Source: Saprospiraceae bacterium
Lineage (GTDB): Bacteria > Bacteroidota > Bacteroidia > Chitinophagales > Saprospiraceae
DNA: 64,000 bases
Direction of reading: 5' to 3'
NCBI GenBank assembly: GCA_029251525.1
Contig: JAQXDE010000055.1
Coordinates: forward strand, 1-64,000
This document shows, one piece after another, positions 39,200 through 48,496 of this stretch. The notes under the pieces are model-generated. The model did no database searches. It was not told the DNA's origin and saw only the letters and a list, made by a program, of their open reading frames with translations. Positions within the stretch are counted from its first letter, which is position 1. Every line of letters starts with the position of its first letter. The position numbers and the translations under genes are program-made.

Positions 39200-40657
39200 A
39201 TGAAGACCAAACTAGTACTTTGGGGCAAAAATGCCCAAGATGAAAGGATTTTGATAGCCTTACAACTTCGACCACAAGAGAATAAAGTTGATTTATGGAC
39301 ATTTTCCGAAAAAATCGCCACCGAGGATTTTTCTCAAAAAATGCTAAATGAATGGCGGAATGGAATTGATTTAGACTTCCCGGAGGGGTTTACACACTCT
39401 GAAAAAGAACTTTCGATTACTGAAAGTCTCTTACCCGAAGATTTAAAAGTAGAAAGAGGAGATTTAATTCAACGTGCACAAACTGAATGGCATTTTATGG
39501 TTTTGTCTTCAAAATTAAATGAAACATACCAAACAGAACTTCAAGAGATTAAGGAAAAAGTTGCACAATTGAATAATTATAGTGGAGACGTATGGGAGGA
39601 ATTAAAGGGTTTTTGGGCAAAAGTTCAAACACAAGTACGTGAACGTAATTTGTTCAGAGAGCATGCCAATGATCTGAGAGATAGCACGAACGAACTGTTT
39701 GGTAAGATGAAAGAACTAAGAAAATCTTTAGATAAAGAATTTCAGTCAAAGTCTGAGGAGCATATGAATATGTTTAAAACAGGCCTCGGTGAAATTAAGG
39801 AGAGATTGGAAAAGGGATTGAATCTAAATGGTATTTTTGAAGATTTGAAAAAAATTCAAAGAGAATTTAAAGACACTAAATTTTCTCGAGAACATCGATC
39901 TACCATTTGGGATCAATTAGATGGTCTATTTAAAGAAGTAAAAAATAAAAGATATGGTGGTGATTCCAATTCTAATACAGGAAATTCAACACCTTCTGAA
40001 AGATTGAGACGAAGATATGATGGTTTGATGGCTGCTTTGGGTAAGATGGAACAATCTATTAACCGTGATAAGCGTGAGTTAGATTTTCAAAACAGAAAAG
40101 CAGGACAAAGTGGAGGACAATTGGAAGCTCAATTGCGTGAAGCGAAGATGATGATGGTTAAAGAACGAATTCGTTCTAAAGAAGAAAAGTTGAGCGAAAT
40201 GTTGCAAACCAAAGCAGAGTTGGAAAAACGTATAGAAATCCAAAAGGAGAAAGATATCGTTCGGGCTGAAAAGGAAAAAGTGAAAGAAGCCAAAGCAGAG
40301 GCTGCTCAAAAAATCAAAGCAAAGATCAAAGCAGATGAGGCTGCCCGTGCAGGTGACAATGGTAAATTGAAAGAAGCTGCAGAGAAATTAAAAGACAATG
40401 AAGCCACTGCCCCAGAGGAATCTTCAGTTGAAAAGATTGCAACTGAAATTGAAGAGACTCTGGAAAATGTTGTAGATACAGTTAAAGCTGTTGCTCATGT
40501 GGTTAGTGAAAAAATTGATCAAGCTGTTGAGAACTTTAAGGTTCCGGATGCTGAAAAGGAAAAAGCCGATGGAGTTCCGGCAAATGATGAGTTGAAAAAT
40601 GAGGAAGATGGAGTAGAGAAAGCTAAAGATGAAAATGCTCCAAGTGAAGAAGAGTGA
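39200..40657 (+). CDS. Coiled-coil protein with DUF349-like segments
   Basis: A 485-residue soluble protein, no signal peptide. Residues 1-95 form an unrecognised globular start (KLVLWGKNAQDERILIALQL). Residues about 125-255 are helical with the spacing of DUF349 repeats (VWEELKGFWAKVQTQVRERN, STIWDQLDGLFKEVKNKRY). After a Ser/Asn linker (SNSNTGNSTPSE, about 255-266) comes a long Lys/Glu/Ala coiled coil (about 270-400) and a very acidic tail (ENAPSEEE). No enzymatic motif is visible. DUF349 proteins are poorly understood; one suggestion is a role with nucleic acids or ribosomes. The gene is alone and ends in a terminator. Confidence 0.7.
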   Translation: MKTKLVLWGKNAQDERILIALQLRPQENKVDLWTFSEKIATEDFSQKMLNEWRNGIDLDFPEGFTHSEKELSITESLLPEDLKVERGDLIQRAQTEWHFMVLSSKLNETYQTELQEIKEKVAQLNNYSGDVWEELKGFWAKVQTQVRERNLFREHANDLRDSTNELFGKMKELRKSLDKEFQSKSEEHMNMFKTGLGEIKERLEKGLNLNGIFEDLKKIQREFKDTKFSREHRSTIWDQLDGLFKEVKNKRYGGDSNSNTGNSTPSERLRRRYDGLMAALGKMEQSINRDKRELDFQNRKAGQSGGQLEAQLREAKMMMVKERIRSKEEKLSEMLQTKAELEKRIEIQKEKDIVRAEKEKVKEAKAEAAQKIKAKIKADEAARAGDNGKLKEAAEKLKDNEATAPEESSVEKIATEIEETLENVVDTVKAVAHVVSEKIDQAVENFKVPDAEKEKADGVPANDELKNEEDGVEKAKDENAPSEEE

Positions 40658-40673
40658 TTAACATTTAATAAAT

Positions 40674-40716
40674 AAAAAAAGGGGTAAAGGTTCTATGGAA
40701 TTTTTATCCCTTTTTT
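40674..40716. terminator. Intrinsic terminator between convergent genes
   Basis: Arms 40674-40688 and 40702-40716 (AAAAAAGGGGTAAA and its near complement, one G:U pair) with A-run and T-run flanks; it can serve both strands. Confidence 0.8.
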
Positions 40717-40734
40717 CATTTAACTAAAAATTAG

Positions 40735-41097
40735 TTACCAACTCTTAGCAATATTCACGCGAACTCCTTCCCCTCCTGGGTCTTCCATGCATTCAGGATT
40801 TAATTTGTCAAAAAGATATTTACATGCTGCAATTCTTTCGTCGGCATCATCGATAGCTGCATATTCAAATCCACAGACATAATCATTAATATTTTCTTTA
40901 ATTTGTGGATTGTTCTTTTCTTCTAAATGGGCGACCATTGAGTCATGTAGATTTTCGCTATTGCCAATATAGAAGCATTCCCATTTCTCATTTTCCATTT
41001 GAACATACAACATGTAGATTCCAGAGATTGCAGGTATTTTGTTTTTGATATATCGTTCTCTGTACGGCATATTAAATTTTGACCAATTCAAGTACAT
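40735..41097 (-). CDS. Small GIY-YIG-fold protein, probably degenerate active site
   Basis: A 120-residue protein. Residues about 24-60 have the GIY...YIG signature (ISGIYMLYV and CFYIGNSENLHDSMVAHLEE). The helix that normally carries the catalytic Arg (S.NL..R) reads SENLHDSMVAHL without Arg, and the later Glu position reads DERIAACKYLF. Stand-alone short GIY-YIG proteins of this kind occur in many bacteria without known function. An alternative start is Met10, but the upstream Trp-containing segment (NWSKFNMPYRERYI) fits the family, so the longer form is kept. Confidence 0.75.
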   Translation of the reverse strand: MYLNWSKFNMPYRERYIKNKIPAISGIYMLYVQMENEKWECFYIGNSENLHDSMVAHLEEKNNPQIKENINDYVCGFEYAAIDDADERIAACKYLFDKLNPECMEDPGGEGVRVNIAKSW

Positions 41098-41330
41098 AGT
41101 GTTTCCAGTTTTTGTAATAGTATTGTTTTGTATAATAGTTCTTTGTAGACTATTTCAAATATACTTATTTGGAGTATTGGACCTTGAAAAAATAAATATT
41201 TTTTGCAAAAGGTTTATGCAACGGTACCTTTTTCATTGAGAACGGTAGATGTATTTTTTTTTTTATAATTTAAAAAGTTGAATTTAAGTAAGGTTTACTC
41301 TAAATAGAGGAAGATCCAAGAAAAGGAAAT

Positions 41331-41852
41331 CTAATTTGTAAAATGTTTTTTAATGATAGTCTCTAAGAAAAATTGATCAATTGCATCAAAGGAATTTTTC
41401 AAAGTACTGTCTACATCAAAAACGGCGATTAAATTTTTGTCTTTATCAAATACAGGCACAACAATTTCAGATTGGGAGTTAGGGTCGCAAGCAATATGTG
41501 CTTTGTCTTTATTAAGTAAATGCACATCTTTTACTATCTGTGTTTTCTCTTCTCTTGCAGCACGGCCACAGACTCCTTTTGAAAAATCAATATGTAAACA
41601 ACCTAAAGTTCCTTGATATGGACCAACACTCAGTCGCCCATTATTAACTATATAAAAACCCACCCAATAATAATAAGGTAAATAGGTTTTCAAAATGCAA
41701 TTGATTGTTACCATTTTTAGAATCAAATTAGATTCTTTTATCAAATTAGCGTCAATTCCTAATGAAGCTTGTTCATATGCAGCTCTTTTTTTATTGGTTG
41801 TCAGGTTAATGGAGGGTTTTATAAAATAGGGCATCTCCTGCGTTGCACTCAT
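41331..41852 (-). CDS. msrC: Free methionine-(R)-sulfoxide reductase (GAF domain)
   Basis: A 173-residue GAF-domain enzyme that reduces free methionine-R-sulfoxide. The three redox cysteines of the family are conserved: Cys85 (TLGCLHIDF), Cys95 (GVCGRAA) and Cys122 (HIACDPNSQSEIVVPVF). These positions match the E. coli enzyme (84, 94, 118). WVGFYIVNNGRLSVGPYQG forms the substrate side of the pocket. It is cytoplasmic and transcribed alone. Confidence 0.93.
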   Translation of the reverse strand: MSATQEMPYFIKPSINLTTNKKRAAYEQASLGIDANLIKESNLILKMVTINCILKTYLPYYYWVGFYIVNNGRLSVGPYQGTLGCLHIDFSKGVCGRAAREEKTQIVKDVHLLNKDKAHIACDPNSQSEIVVPVFDKDKNLIAVFDVDSTLKNSFDAIDQFFLETIIKKHFTN

Positions 41853-41959
41853 TTAAGGATAGAATTTTGTGTTGAAAAATTAATTAGAGCGAAAATTAAG
41901 TTTAAAATCGTTAAAAAGCAATCTTAATTTTTAACCCAGGGTCTCAATATACTCATCGT

Positions 41960-42505
41960 CTAAAATTCATCTGGGCATTGGATATCTTTGACTGAGATGG
42001 ATTCTAATCGAAAATTATCTAATTGTATTTCCCAGGCTTTGATGATATTTTTTCTAGGAGTGGTTGGCAAATTACTTTCAAATACTGCTAAAAATGGAAT
42101 ATCATCAAATTCTTCTTTTGAGCAAAAGCTTGTTGTTAAGAATTGATTATCCTCTAATTTTATTTTCACCATATCTAGGTTCCGAAAAGTGGCCTCTCCA
42201 TTTGGTAGATGTCTAATTTCCTCTAAGATAATTATTTTTTCTTTTGGGTCCTTTGAGTAAAAATAAGTTCCAATGGAATGTTCTTTTCCTAATAAAATGC
42301 CATTCTCTTCTTCATAATTTTCAAATTGTTCTAATTCACTTATCTCGGAATACCAATTTTTCGAGACAGAGAAGGACGAAAAGTTAACTCCAGCCTGAAC
42401 AACTTTCACCGGTTTTCCTTCATCGAAGAAAGGGACCGAATTAGACAATTGGGTTTGGCACGATGCAAAAAAAACAAATACGAATAATAATATTAGATTT
42501 TTCAT
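41960..42505 (-). CDS. Lipoprotein of unknown function
   Basis: A 181-residue protein. The start at 42505 gives a lipoprotein signal peptide with lipobox FFASC (Cys at about residue 16); an in-frame ATG 16 codons upstream is unlikely because it would put a charged leader before the signal. The mature part has FFDEGKPVKVVQAGVNFSSF, FENYEEENGILLGKEHSIGT and many acidic residues; no family is recognised. It should be anchored in the outer or inner membrane. Confidence 0.75.
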   Translation of the reverse strand: MKNLILLFVFVFFASCQTQLSNSVPFFDEGKPVKVVQAGVNFSSFSVSKNWYSEISELEQFENYEEENGILLGKEHSIGTYFYSKDPKEKIIILEEIRHLPNGEATFRNLDMVKIKLEDNQFLTTSFCSKEEFDDIPFLAVFESNLPTTPRKNIIKAWEIQLDNFRLESISVKDIQCPDEF

Positions 42506-43036
42506 TAAGGTTGTTTTTTTATGATCTAAAAGCTCAATTTCATTCGCCGACATATCATTCTAATCCTTAATGATAAAAACGTAAACCTCTTTTCTTTAAT
42601 TTTTTATTTTTAGGGAAAAATTAGGAACTCACCGGTTACGCTAAAGTCTCTATAATATCTATTATCTAAAAAATGTTACCTTTTACAAAAGAGTTGTAGA
42701 ATATGATGAAGAGGGTGGGGTATTAATATAGAAAGATAGGCCTGTTATATTGTACCAGAAATTCCTTCATTAATTTTTTTTTCGGTAATTGAACATAATT
42801 TGAGGAAATTAAAACGATGCTGATATTGTTTGAGTAGGAATGAAGAAAAAATATTCATTGCAAAGAAGGCATCGAGTCTTTCAAAATTATTATTACCAAT
42901 ATTTTTTATTAAAACAAAAATTGGTGATGCTTTGAACGGTTAACACTTGAATCTTCATAAACTAATTTTACAATCAAATCCTATGTTTACCCCAAAATGA
43001 CTTACTTTTCTCCTTCTCCTTTTTTAAATTTACAAA
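42506..43036. other. Intergenic region, 531 bp
   Basis: A divergent spacer between the lipoprotein gene and mtnA. No coding remnant, clear promoter or riboswitch fold was recognised. Confidence 0.5.
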
Positions 43037-44122
43037 ATGAAAATTAATGGAAAAAAATTCCACACTATTTGGCTAAAAGAAAATGATGAACAAATTGTAC
43101 AAATTATCGATCAACGATTTTTACCACACGAGTTTGTGATCGAAAATTTGGAAACAGTAGACGATGTTGAACGAGCTATCCGTGAGATGCATGTGCGGGG
43201 GGCACCACTAATTGGAGTTGCTGCAGCTTTTGGAATGTATTTATCCGCACTAGAAGCTATTGATAATCAGCAGTTTACAAAATACATTAATGAGTCAGCA
43301 GAAAAGTTAAAAGCTGCTCGGCCGACTGCGGTTAATCTTGCATGGGCGGTCGACCAACAATTGGAATTAGTTTCTGAAAATTATAAAATCCTTCCCTCTA
43401 TACTTTTAGAAAATGCAGAGCGTATCAAAAAAGAGAGTATTGATCGTTGCAAAAAAATCGGAGAATTTGGATTGCCATTAATAGAAGATATTTATCAAAG
43501 AACAGAACAGATTGTTAATATTTTAACTCATTGCAATGCTGGTTGGATGGCTTGCATTGATTACGGAACTGCAACCGCACCAATCTATGCGGCGCATGAT
43601 AAAGGAATTCCTGTTCATGTTTGGGTTGATGAAACTCGCCCTCGAAATCAAGGAGCAAGAATAACTGCTTTTGAATTACAGGAACATGGTGTGCCTCATA
43701 CCGTCATAACAGATAATGCTGGTGGACATCTAATGCAACATGGAGAAGTCGATATGGTATTGGTTGGAACAGACCGTACTGCACGTAATGGAGATGTATG
43801 CAATAAAATTGGAACCTATTTAAAAGCACTTGCAGCGAAAGATAATAACATTCCATTTTATGTTGGAGCGCCAACAAGTAGCATTGATTTTTCTTTAAAA
43901 AATGGCTTTGAAATTCCAATTGAAGAAAGGGGAGAGGAGGAAGTAAAATATATTCAAGGAATGTGTGATGGTGAAATAAAAAAAATTTTACTTACTCCCA
44001 AAGCAAGTCCAGCTGCAAATTTTGCTTTCGATGTTACCCCAGCAAGATTGGTAACTGGACTAATTACGGAATTTGGAATTTGCAAAGCAAGTCAAGAAGA
44101 ATTGCTTCGATTGTATCAATAG
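43037..44122 (+). CDS. mtnA: Methylthioribose-1-phosphate isomerase
   Basis: A 361-residue enzyme of the methionine salvage pathway that turns 5-methylthioribose-1-phosphate into the ribulose form. Family motifs: MHVRGAPLIGVAAAFGMYL, catalytic Cys166 in ILTHCNAGW, HVWVDETRPRNQGARITAFE, NAGGHLMQHGEVDMVLVG and the catalytic Asp246 in GTDRTARNGDV, CNKIGTYLKAL. It resembles eIF2B subunits, but the Cys and Asp mark the isomerase. No other salvage gene is adjacent; two co-directional genes follow closely. Confidence 0.95.
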   Translation: MKINGKKFHTIWLKENDEQIVQIIDQRFLPHEFVIENLETVDDVERAIREMHVRGAPLIGVAAAFGMYLSALEAIDNQQFTKYINESAEKLKAARPTAVNLAWAVDQQLELVSENYKILPSILLENAERIKKESIDRCKKIGEFGLPLIEDIYQRTEQIVNILTHCNAGWMACIDYGTATAPIYAAHDKGIPVHVWVDETRPRNQGARITAFELQEHGVPHTVITDNAGGHLMQHGEVDMVLVGTDRTARNGDVCNKIGTYLKALAAKDNNIPFYVGAPTSSIDFSLKNGFEIPIEERGEEEVKYIQGMCDGEIKKILLTPKASPAANFAFDVTPARLVTGLITEFGICKASQEELLRLYQ

Positions 44123-44173
44123 GACTATTCTCTACAACTTTTTAAAACTAGAGATGTTTTAAATAAAAAAAAC

Positions 44174-44671
44174 ATGCAAGTTTGTGAACTCGAGCCACAA
44201 GGAAGCGCCCCGTGGGAGTTGCTTCGAAAATACGGAGGACAGTTTGGTCTTATTGAAAAAATAAAAATGGGAGGCGTTGGCTCTCCCAAAATTAAGTATA
44301 TTTCAGGCTTATCAAAAGTAGATAAATTTGTAGAAGAAACAGCTGGAAGTGATATTCCACATCTTAATTTTGAATTATTGAAAAACGGACTCTTAGCTCG
44401 CATCAATAAAACACAGTATCTTAAAGGTGTGTTGATTGCTTATGATGAAATCACTTCAATAAATTTAAGTATCTCCGAAAAATTATTAAATCAAGGGAAC
44501 ATATTTGAGGAGTTAGAAAAAACAAATATTAAAAGTGCTTTGCTAGTTATTGAATCTTTGCATAGTGAAATTCTAACTTGCGAAGTTTCAACTCAAGCTT
44601 ACATAAATCTCAAAAAGTATTTTCAAAAAAATAAAATTCTTCAAAATAAATTCTTTTCAGAAATATTATAG
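44174..44671 (+). CDS. Unknown cytoplasmic protein between mtnA and a thioesterase
   Basis: A 165-residue protein with no signal peptide or membrane segment. It lies 51 bases after mtnA and 2 bases before the thioesterase gene, so it is probably in their operon. Visible stretches are KYGGQFGLIEKIKMGGVGSP, FVEETAGSDIPHLNFELLKN and GLLARINKTQYLKGVLIAYD; the last part is helical and Lys-rich (YINLKKYFQKNKILQNKFF). The alternation of strands and helices suggests a small alpha/beta domain. No family recognised. Confidence 0.7.
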   Translation: MQVCELEPQGSAPWELLRKYGGQFGLIEKIKMGGVGSPKIKYISGLSKVDKFVEETAGSDIPHLNFELLKNGLLARINKTQYLKGVLIAYDEITSINLSISEKLLNQGNIFEELEKTNIKSALLVIESLHSEILTCEVSTQAYINLKKYFQKNKILQNKFFSEIL

Positions 44672-44673
44672 GT

Positions 44674-45105
44674 ATGCGAGAACTGCTCAAAGAATTTCCC
44701 TCAATTATTGAACTTCCTGTGCAATGGGGAGAAATGGATGCCGCCAAACATGTCAACAATTCCGTATATATTCGTTGGGGAGAATCTGCCAGAATTGCTT
44801 ACTTTGATAGAATGAATTTAGATAATTCATTTACCGAACAAATAGGACCTATTTTAGGATGGCAAGATTGTAAGTACATTTTTCCAGTTACTTATCCTGA
44901 TACAATTTCGATTGGTGTAAAAACAGTCGAAATAAAATACGATCGATTTTTTGTAGAATGTCATATGTTTAGTCACAAGCACCAAAGGCTTGTGGCAATT
45001 AATAAAAATTCTATTATTGCTTACGATTATCATAATTTTAAAAAAGTAGAATTGCCCGAGGAGTGGATTGTAAAAATAAACGTACTTGAAGGCAAAATAT
45101 CTTGA
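44674..45105 (+). CDS. Acyl-CoA thioesterase, hot-dog fold (YbgC/FcbC type)
   Basis: A 143-residue protein with the 4-hydroxybenzoyl-CoA thioesterase pattern: LPVQWGEMDAAKHVNNSVYI with the catalytic Asp replaced in context by Asp22-type MDAAKHVNN, then RWGESARIAYFDRM. Later strands (TIKTVEIKYDRFFVECHMF type pattern) complete the hot-dog fold. It hydrolyses an acyl-CoA or acyl-protein thioester in the cytoplasm; the substrate is unknown. It starts 2 bases after the stop of the unknown gene upstream, in a likely operon with mtnA. Confidence 0.88.
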   Translation: MRELLKEFPSIIELPVQWGEMDAAKHVNNSVYIRWGESARIAYFDRMNLDNSFTEQIGPILGWQDCKYIFPVTYPDTISIGVKTVEIKYDRFFVECHMFSHKHQRLVAINKNSIIAYDYHNFKKVELPEEWIVKINVLEGKIS

Positions 45106-45202
45106 CAAATTTTTAAATTCAAATCACGAAAACCAGATATTTTTGCAATATTTCTATTGCACTGGCATCTTACTCTTTGTCTCTAATAAAAATCTTATAA
45201 AT

Positions 45203-45883
45203 ATGAAACAGTTAATTATTATTTCAGTCCTGTTAATTTTTGCAACGTTGGGTTGTAGCCCAAAAAATGGTGGAACACCTAAAATGGATAATACTAAAAA
45301 TCCAAGAATTGGAAATTATGTTAAAGGAAAGGGTTATGGAAAATATTCAGTTGCGACATTTGCCGGTGGATGTTTTTGGTGTACTGAAGCATCATTCGAA
45401 AGAATCAATGGAGTAATAGATGTAATCAGTGGCTATTCTGGTGGAAATACAGAACATCCAACTTACAAAGAAGTTTGCTCAGAAACCACAGGGCATGCGG
45501 AAGCGATTCAAATTTATTTTGATCCGGCATTAATTAGTTTTAATAAATTGTTGGACATATTTTTTGTTGCACATGATCCGACTCAATTAAATCGACAGGG
45601 AAATGATATTGGTGCGTCTTATCGATCGGCTATTTATTATCAAAATAAAAAGCAGAAAGAAATTATTGATGCAAAAATTAAAATTTTGAACGAATCGACT
45701 TTTAATAATGAAATAGTTACTGAAGTAAAAGCTTTTGATGAATTTTGGGTAGCAGAAGAATACCACCAAAATTTTTATGAGATAAATCCTCAGCAAAGTT
45801 ATGTATACAATGTGAGTCGACCGAAAGTGGAAAAGGTGATGAAAACATTCAATGATATTTTGAAACCAAGATACAAGAAGTAA
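45203..45883 (+). CDS. msrA: Peptide methionine sulfoxide reductase A, lipoprotein form
   Basis: A 226-residue enzyme that reduces methionine-S-sulfoxide in proteins. The start at 45203 gives a lipoprotein signal peptide (IFATLGCSP, Cys18); an ATG at 45086 lies inside the preceding gene and would give a poor leader. The catalytic motif FAGGCFWCTE (Cys57, Cys60) is followed by VIDVISGYSGGNTEHPTYKE, TGHAEAIQIYFDP, and HDPTQLNRQGNDIGASYRSA. AEEYHQNF is the conserved substrate-pocket region. An envelope location is expected, where it would repair oxidised surface proteins. A decayed gene with an MsrA-like end follows. Confidence 0.95.
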   Translation: MKQLIIISVLLIFATLGCSPKNGGTPKMDNTKNPRIGNYVKGKGYGKYSVATFAGGCFWCTEASFERINGVIDVISGYSGGNTEHPTYKEVCSETTGHAEAIQIYFDPALISFNKLLDIFFVAHDPTQLNRQGNDIGASYRSAIYYQNKKQKEIIDAKIKILNESTFNNEIVTEVKAFDEFWVAEEYHQNFYEINPQQSYVYNVSRPKVEKVMKTFNDILKPRYKK

Positions 45884-45965
45884 CTAGCCATAAAGAAAAC
45901 TATTACTTAGGAAATATATTCAGAATAGTTAGTGTGGTTTTATTGAAAAAAAAAGATTATCGATT

Positions 45966-46692
45966 ATGCTAGGAACTATTTTTCTTTTATTTGCTTTTTA
46001 ATTTAATGATAGCAAAGAGAAATTAAGATGTTCCAAAAATAGAAAGTAGCAATCACGAAGAACTCGGAAAAGTAACTTGGGAAAGAGATTTTGAAATTGG
46101 ACTATTAAAATCCAAGATTGAAGATAAGCTAGTATTTTTGCTTTTTCAACAAGTTTCAGGTTGCTCCATTTGTCTAGATTTTTAAGATAATGTATTGATA
46201 TTCCCCAGTAGTAGAGGCCATTGATACGCTTTTGTGCCTGTTTCTCTTTATGATAAAAAAGGAAAGGGTTTAGCTGTTTTAAAAATGTACAACCAACCCT
46301 TTTTGAATAGTCCTGTTGTTAGAATTGTTAATGCAGTAAATAAAATATTGTAAACTGAGTGTATGGGAATTACTCTGCTTTAGGATTTGTTCATACGATG
46401 GTTTTTGCCTTACAAAAAAAAGATATTCTGGCTTGTTTAAATTTGTTAAAACAAAGCTTTAAAGCAGAAGCAAGTGGAACAAAAACTGCTACATTTTTTT
46501 TATTGTTTTTGGACTGGTGATAGAGAATTGGGAGGCTTTAACGGCCTTTTAGAAATTTAACCTGGTTTTATGCATGGTTAAGAAGTAGTTGAGGTGAGGT
46601 GTAATCTAAATAAAAAAAGTAGAATTGCGATCAATATTGACTTTGTAAAAGCCCTAAAAATTTTAGGTGTTATAATGTTATCTATAGTTTGA
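45966..46692 (+). pseudogene. Decayed thioredoxin-like/MsrA-like fusion gene
   Basis: From ATG 45966 a signal-peptide-like start (MLGTIFLLFAF) runs into a stop. Then, from 46027, KIESSNHEELGKVTWERDFE and LVFLLFQQVSGCSICLDF read as a thioredoxin-like domain with its CxxC (CSIC). After further stops and frame changes come VVEAIDTL, NSPVVRIVNAVN, and FFYCFWTGDRELGGFNGLLE with GFMHG and EVVEVRCN, which recall MsrA-type motifs. At least four stops or frameshifts break it. It follows the intact msrA gene on the same strand. This is read by eye and the family name of the parent protein is not certain. Confidence 0.7.
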
Positions 46693-46878
46693 ATAGATAT
46701 AAGCTGATCTATTTAATTTTTTTGCCTAAGCTTTTTTTAGAGCAAGAAATCGAGATGATTTTAAGTAAAAATTATTAAATTAATGTGATCTTGTAAAAAA
46801 TTAGATTCAAGAACAACTTTATTTTAATCAATCTTTTTTTTTGTTAAACAAAAATTAATTTCCTTTTGTTTTGATAAT

Positions 46879-48411
46879 ATGAAAAAACAAACAGCGCATA
46901 TTATAGGGTCTGGATTTGCGGGCCTAGCTACAGCAGCTAGTTTAGCTCAGAAAGGTATAGATGTAACCGTTTTTGAAAAAAACCAAACGATTGGTGGCCG
47001 AGCAAGACAGTTTCAAGAACAAGGATTTACCTTCGATATGGGGCCAAGTTGGTACTGGATGCCTGATGTTTTTGAAGGTTTTTTCAATCGTTTTGGAAAA
47101 AAGGGAGCAGATTATTTTGACCTAAAAAAATTAGATCCTGGCTTTACCATTTTTTTTGAAAATGATCAACGAATGGATGTTCCAGCAGAACTTTCAGGAA
47201 TTTATGAAATGTTTGAAAATTTAGAGAAAGGAAGCGCGGATAAGCTCCGAAAATTTCTTAAGGAAGGAAAATACAAATACGAGGTAGGTGTTAAAGATTT
47301 AGTGTACAGGCCTAACATTTCCTTCACTGAAATCCTTGACCCTCGATTGGCAATGGCTTCCCTAAAATTAGATGTTTTTAAACCGTTTGATAAGTATGTA
47401 GCTAAATATTTCAAGCATCCATTTTTACGAAAGTTAATGGAATTCCCGATTTTGTTTTTGGGAGCAATGCCACAAGATACACCAGCTTTATACAGCTTAA
47501 TGAACTACTCAGCATTGACTGATGGAACTTGGTACCCGATGGGAGGTATGTATAAGATTGTTGAGGCAATGGAGTCCGTTGCTCTCGAACAAGGTGTAAA
47601 GTTTCAGACAGGTGCAGAGGTGGAAAAAATTATTGTCGAAAATAAAAAAGCAAGAGGAATTCAAGTCAAAGGAGAGGAATTTCGTTCAGATGTAACAATT
47701 GCTTCTGCAGATTACCACCATGTAGATCAGTTTTTATTAGAGAAACAAAATCGACAATACACTCCAAAATATTGGGACAAAAGGCATTTAGCTCCTTCGT
47801 CCCTGATCTTTTATCTAGGTGTCAACAAAAAAATCCCAAAACTCAATCATCATAATTTATTTTTCGATACTGATTTTGAAGCTCACGCCAAAGCGATCTA
47901 CAAAGATCCATCTTATCCAGATGATCCGCTCTTTTATGTATGTTGCCCTTCAAAAACAGATGATTCGGTAGCTCCAATTGGAAGCGAAAATATTTTTATA
48001 CTCATACCTATTGCAGTAAATTTAGAAGATAATGATGAATTACGCCAAGTATACTTTGACAAAGTAATGACTCGACTAGAAAAAACGACTGGAACAAATG
48101 TTCGAGAACACATTGTTTACCAGAAAAGTTATTCTGTTAATGATTTCAAGAAAGATTATCACTCCTTTAAAGGAAATGCATATGGTTTAGCTAATACCTT
48201 ATTTCAGACTGCGATTTTTAAACCAAAGATGAAAAGTAAAAAGGTAGATGATTTGTATTATGCTGGACAATTGACTACGCCAGGTCCTGGGGTTCCTCCC
48301 TCCCTAATATCAGGAATGGTTGCAGCAGACCTAGTAGGACAGCAAGTTTTTGGTTTGGAAAAAGATTTTGTAAAAAATGCGAAAGATGACTTAAATAAAA
48401 TTTCTATTTAA
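46879..48411 (+). CDS. crtI: Phytoene desaturase
   Basis: A 510-residue FAD enzyme. The N-terminal dinucleotide-binding fold is AHIIGSGFAGLATAASLAQK with VTVFEKNQTIGGRARQF, then FDMGPSWYWMPDVFEGFF, a CrtI hallmark. The C-terminal signature is YYAGQLTTPGPGVPPSLISG, also typical. It introduces double bonds into phytoene to make neurosporene or lycopene. crtB follows 85 bases downstream, though a terminator-like hairpin lies in between. No cyclase is in the window. Confidence 0.96.
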   Translation: MKKQTAHIIGSGFAGLATAASLAQKGIDVTVFEKNQTIGGRARQFQEQGFTFDMGPSWYWMPDVFEGFFNRFGKKGADYFDLKKLDPGFTIFFENDQRMDVPAELSGIYEMFENLEKGSADKLRKFLKEGKYKYEVGVKDLVYRPNISFTEILDPRLAMASLKLDVFKPFDKYVAKYFKHPFLRKLMEFPILFLGAMPQDTPALYSLMNYSALTDGTWYPMGGMYKIVEAMESVALEQGVKFQTGAEVEKIIVENKKARGIQVKGEEFRSDVTIASADYHHVDQFLLEKQNRQYTPKYWDKRHLAPSSLIFYLGVNKKIPKLNHHNLFFDTDFEAHAKAIYKDPSYPDDPLFYVCCPSKTDDSVAPIGSENIFILIPIAVNLEDNDELRQVYFDKVMTRLEKTTGTNVREHIVYQKSYSVNDFKKDYHSFKGNAYGLANTLFQTAIFKPKMKSKKVDDLYYAGQLTTPGPGVPPSLISGMVAADLVGQQVFGLEKDFVKNAKDDLNKISI

Positions 48412-48422
48412 TAACTTACACA

Positions 48423-48463
48423 TACTCTAAGTTTTTTTTATAAAAGTTTAGAGTAATTTTTTT
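48423..48463 (+). terminator. Terminator-like hairpin between crtI and crtB
   Basis: Arms 48423-48430 (TACTCTAA) and 48448-48455 form an 8-bp stem with a loop of 17 bases, followed at once by a run of eight T. Flanking CTTACA (48416-48421) and TGTAAG can pair further out. It may end crtI transcripts or let only part of them reach crtB. Confidence 0.55.
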
Positions 48464-48496
48464 TGTAAGTATTGATAAACTAGCATTTAACTGATT

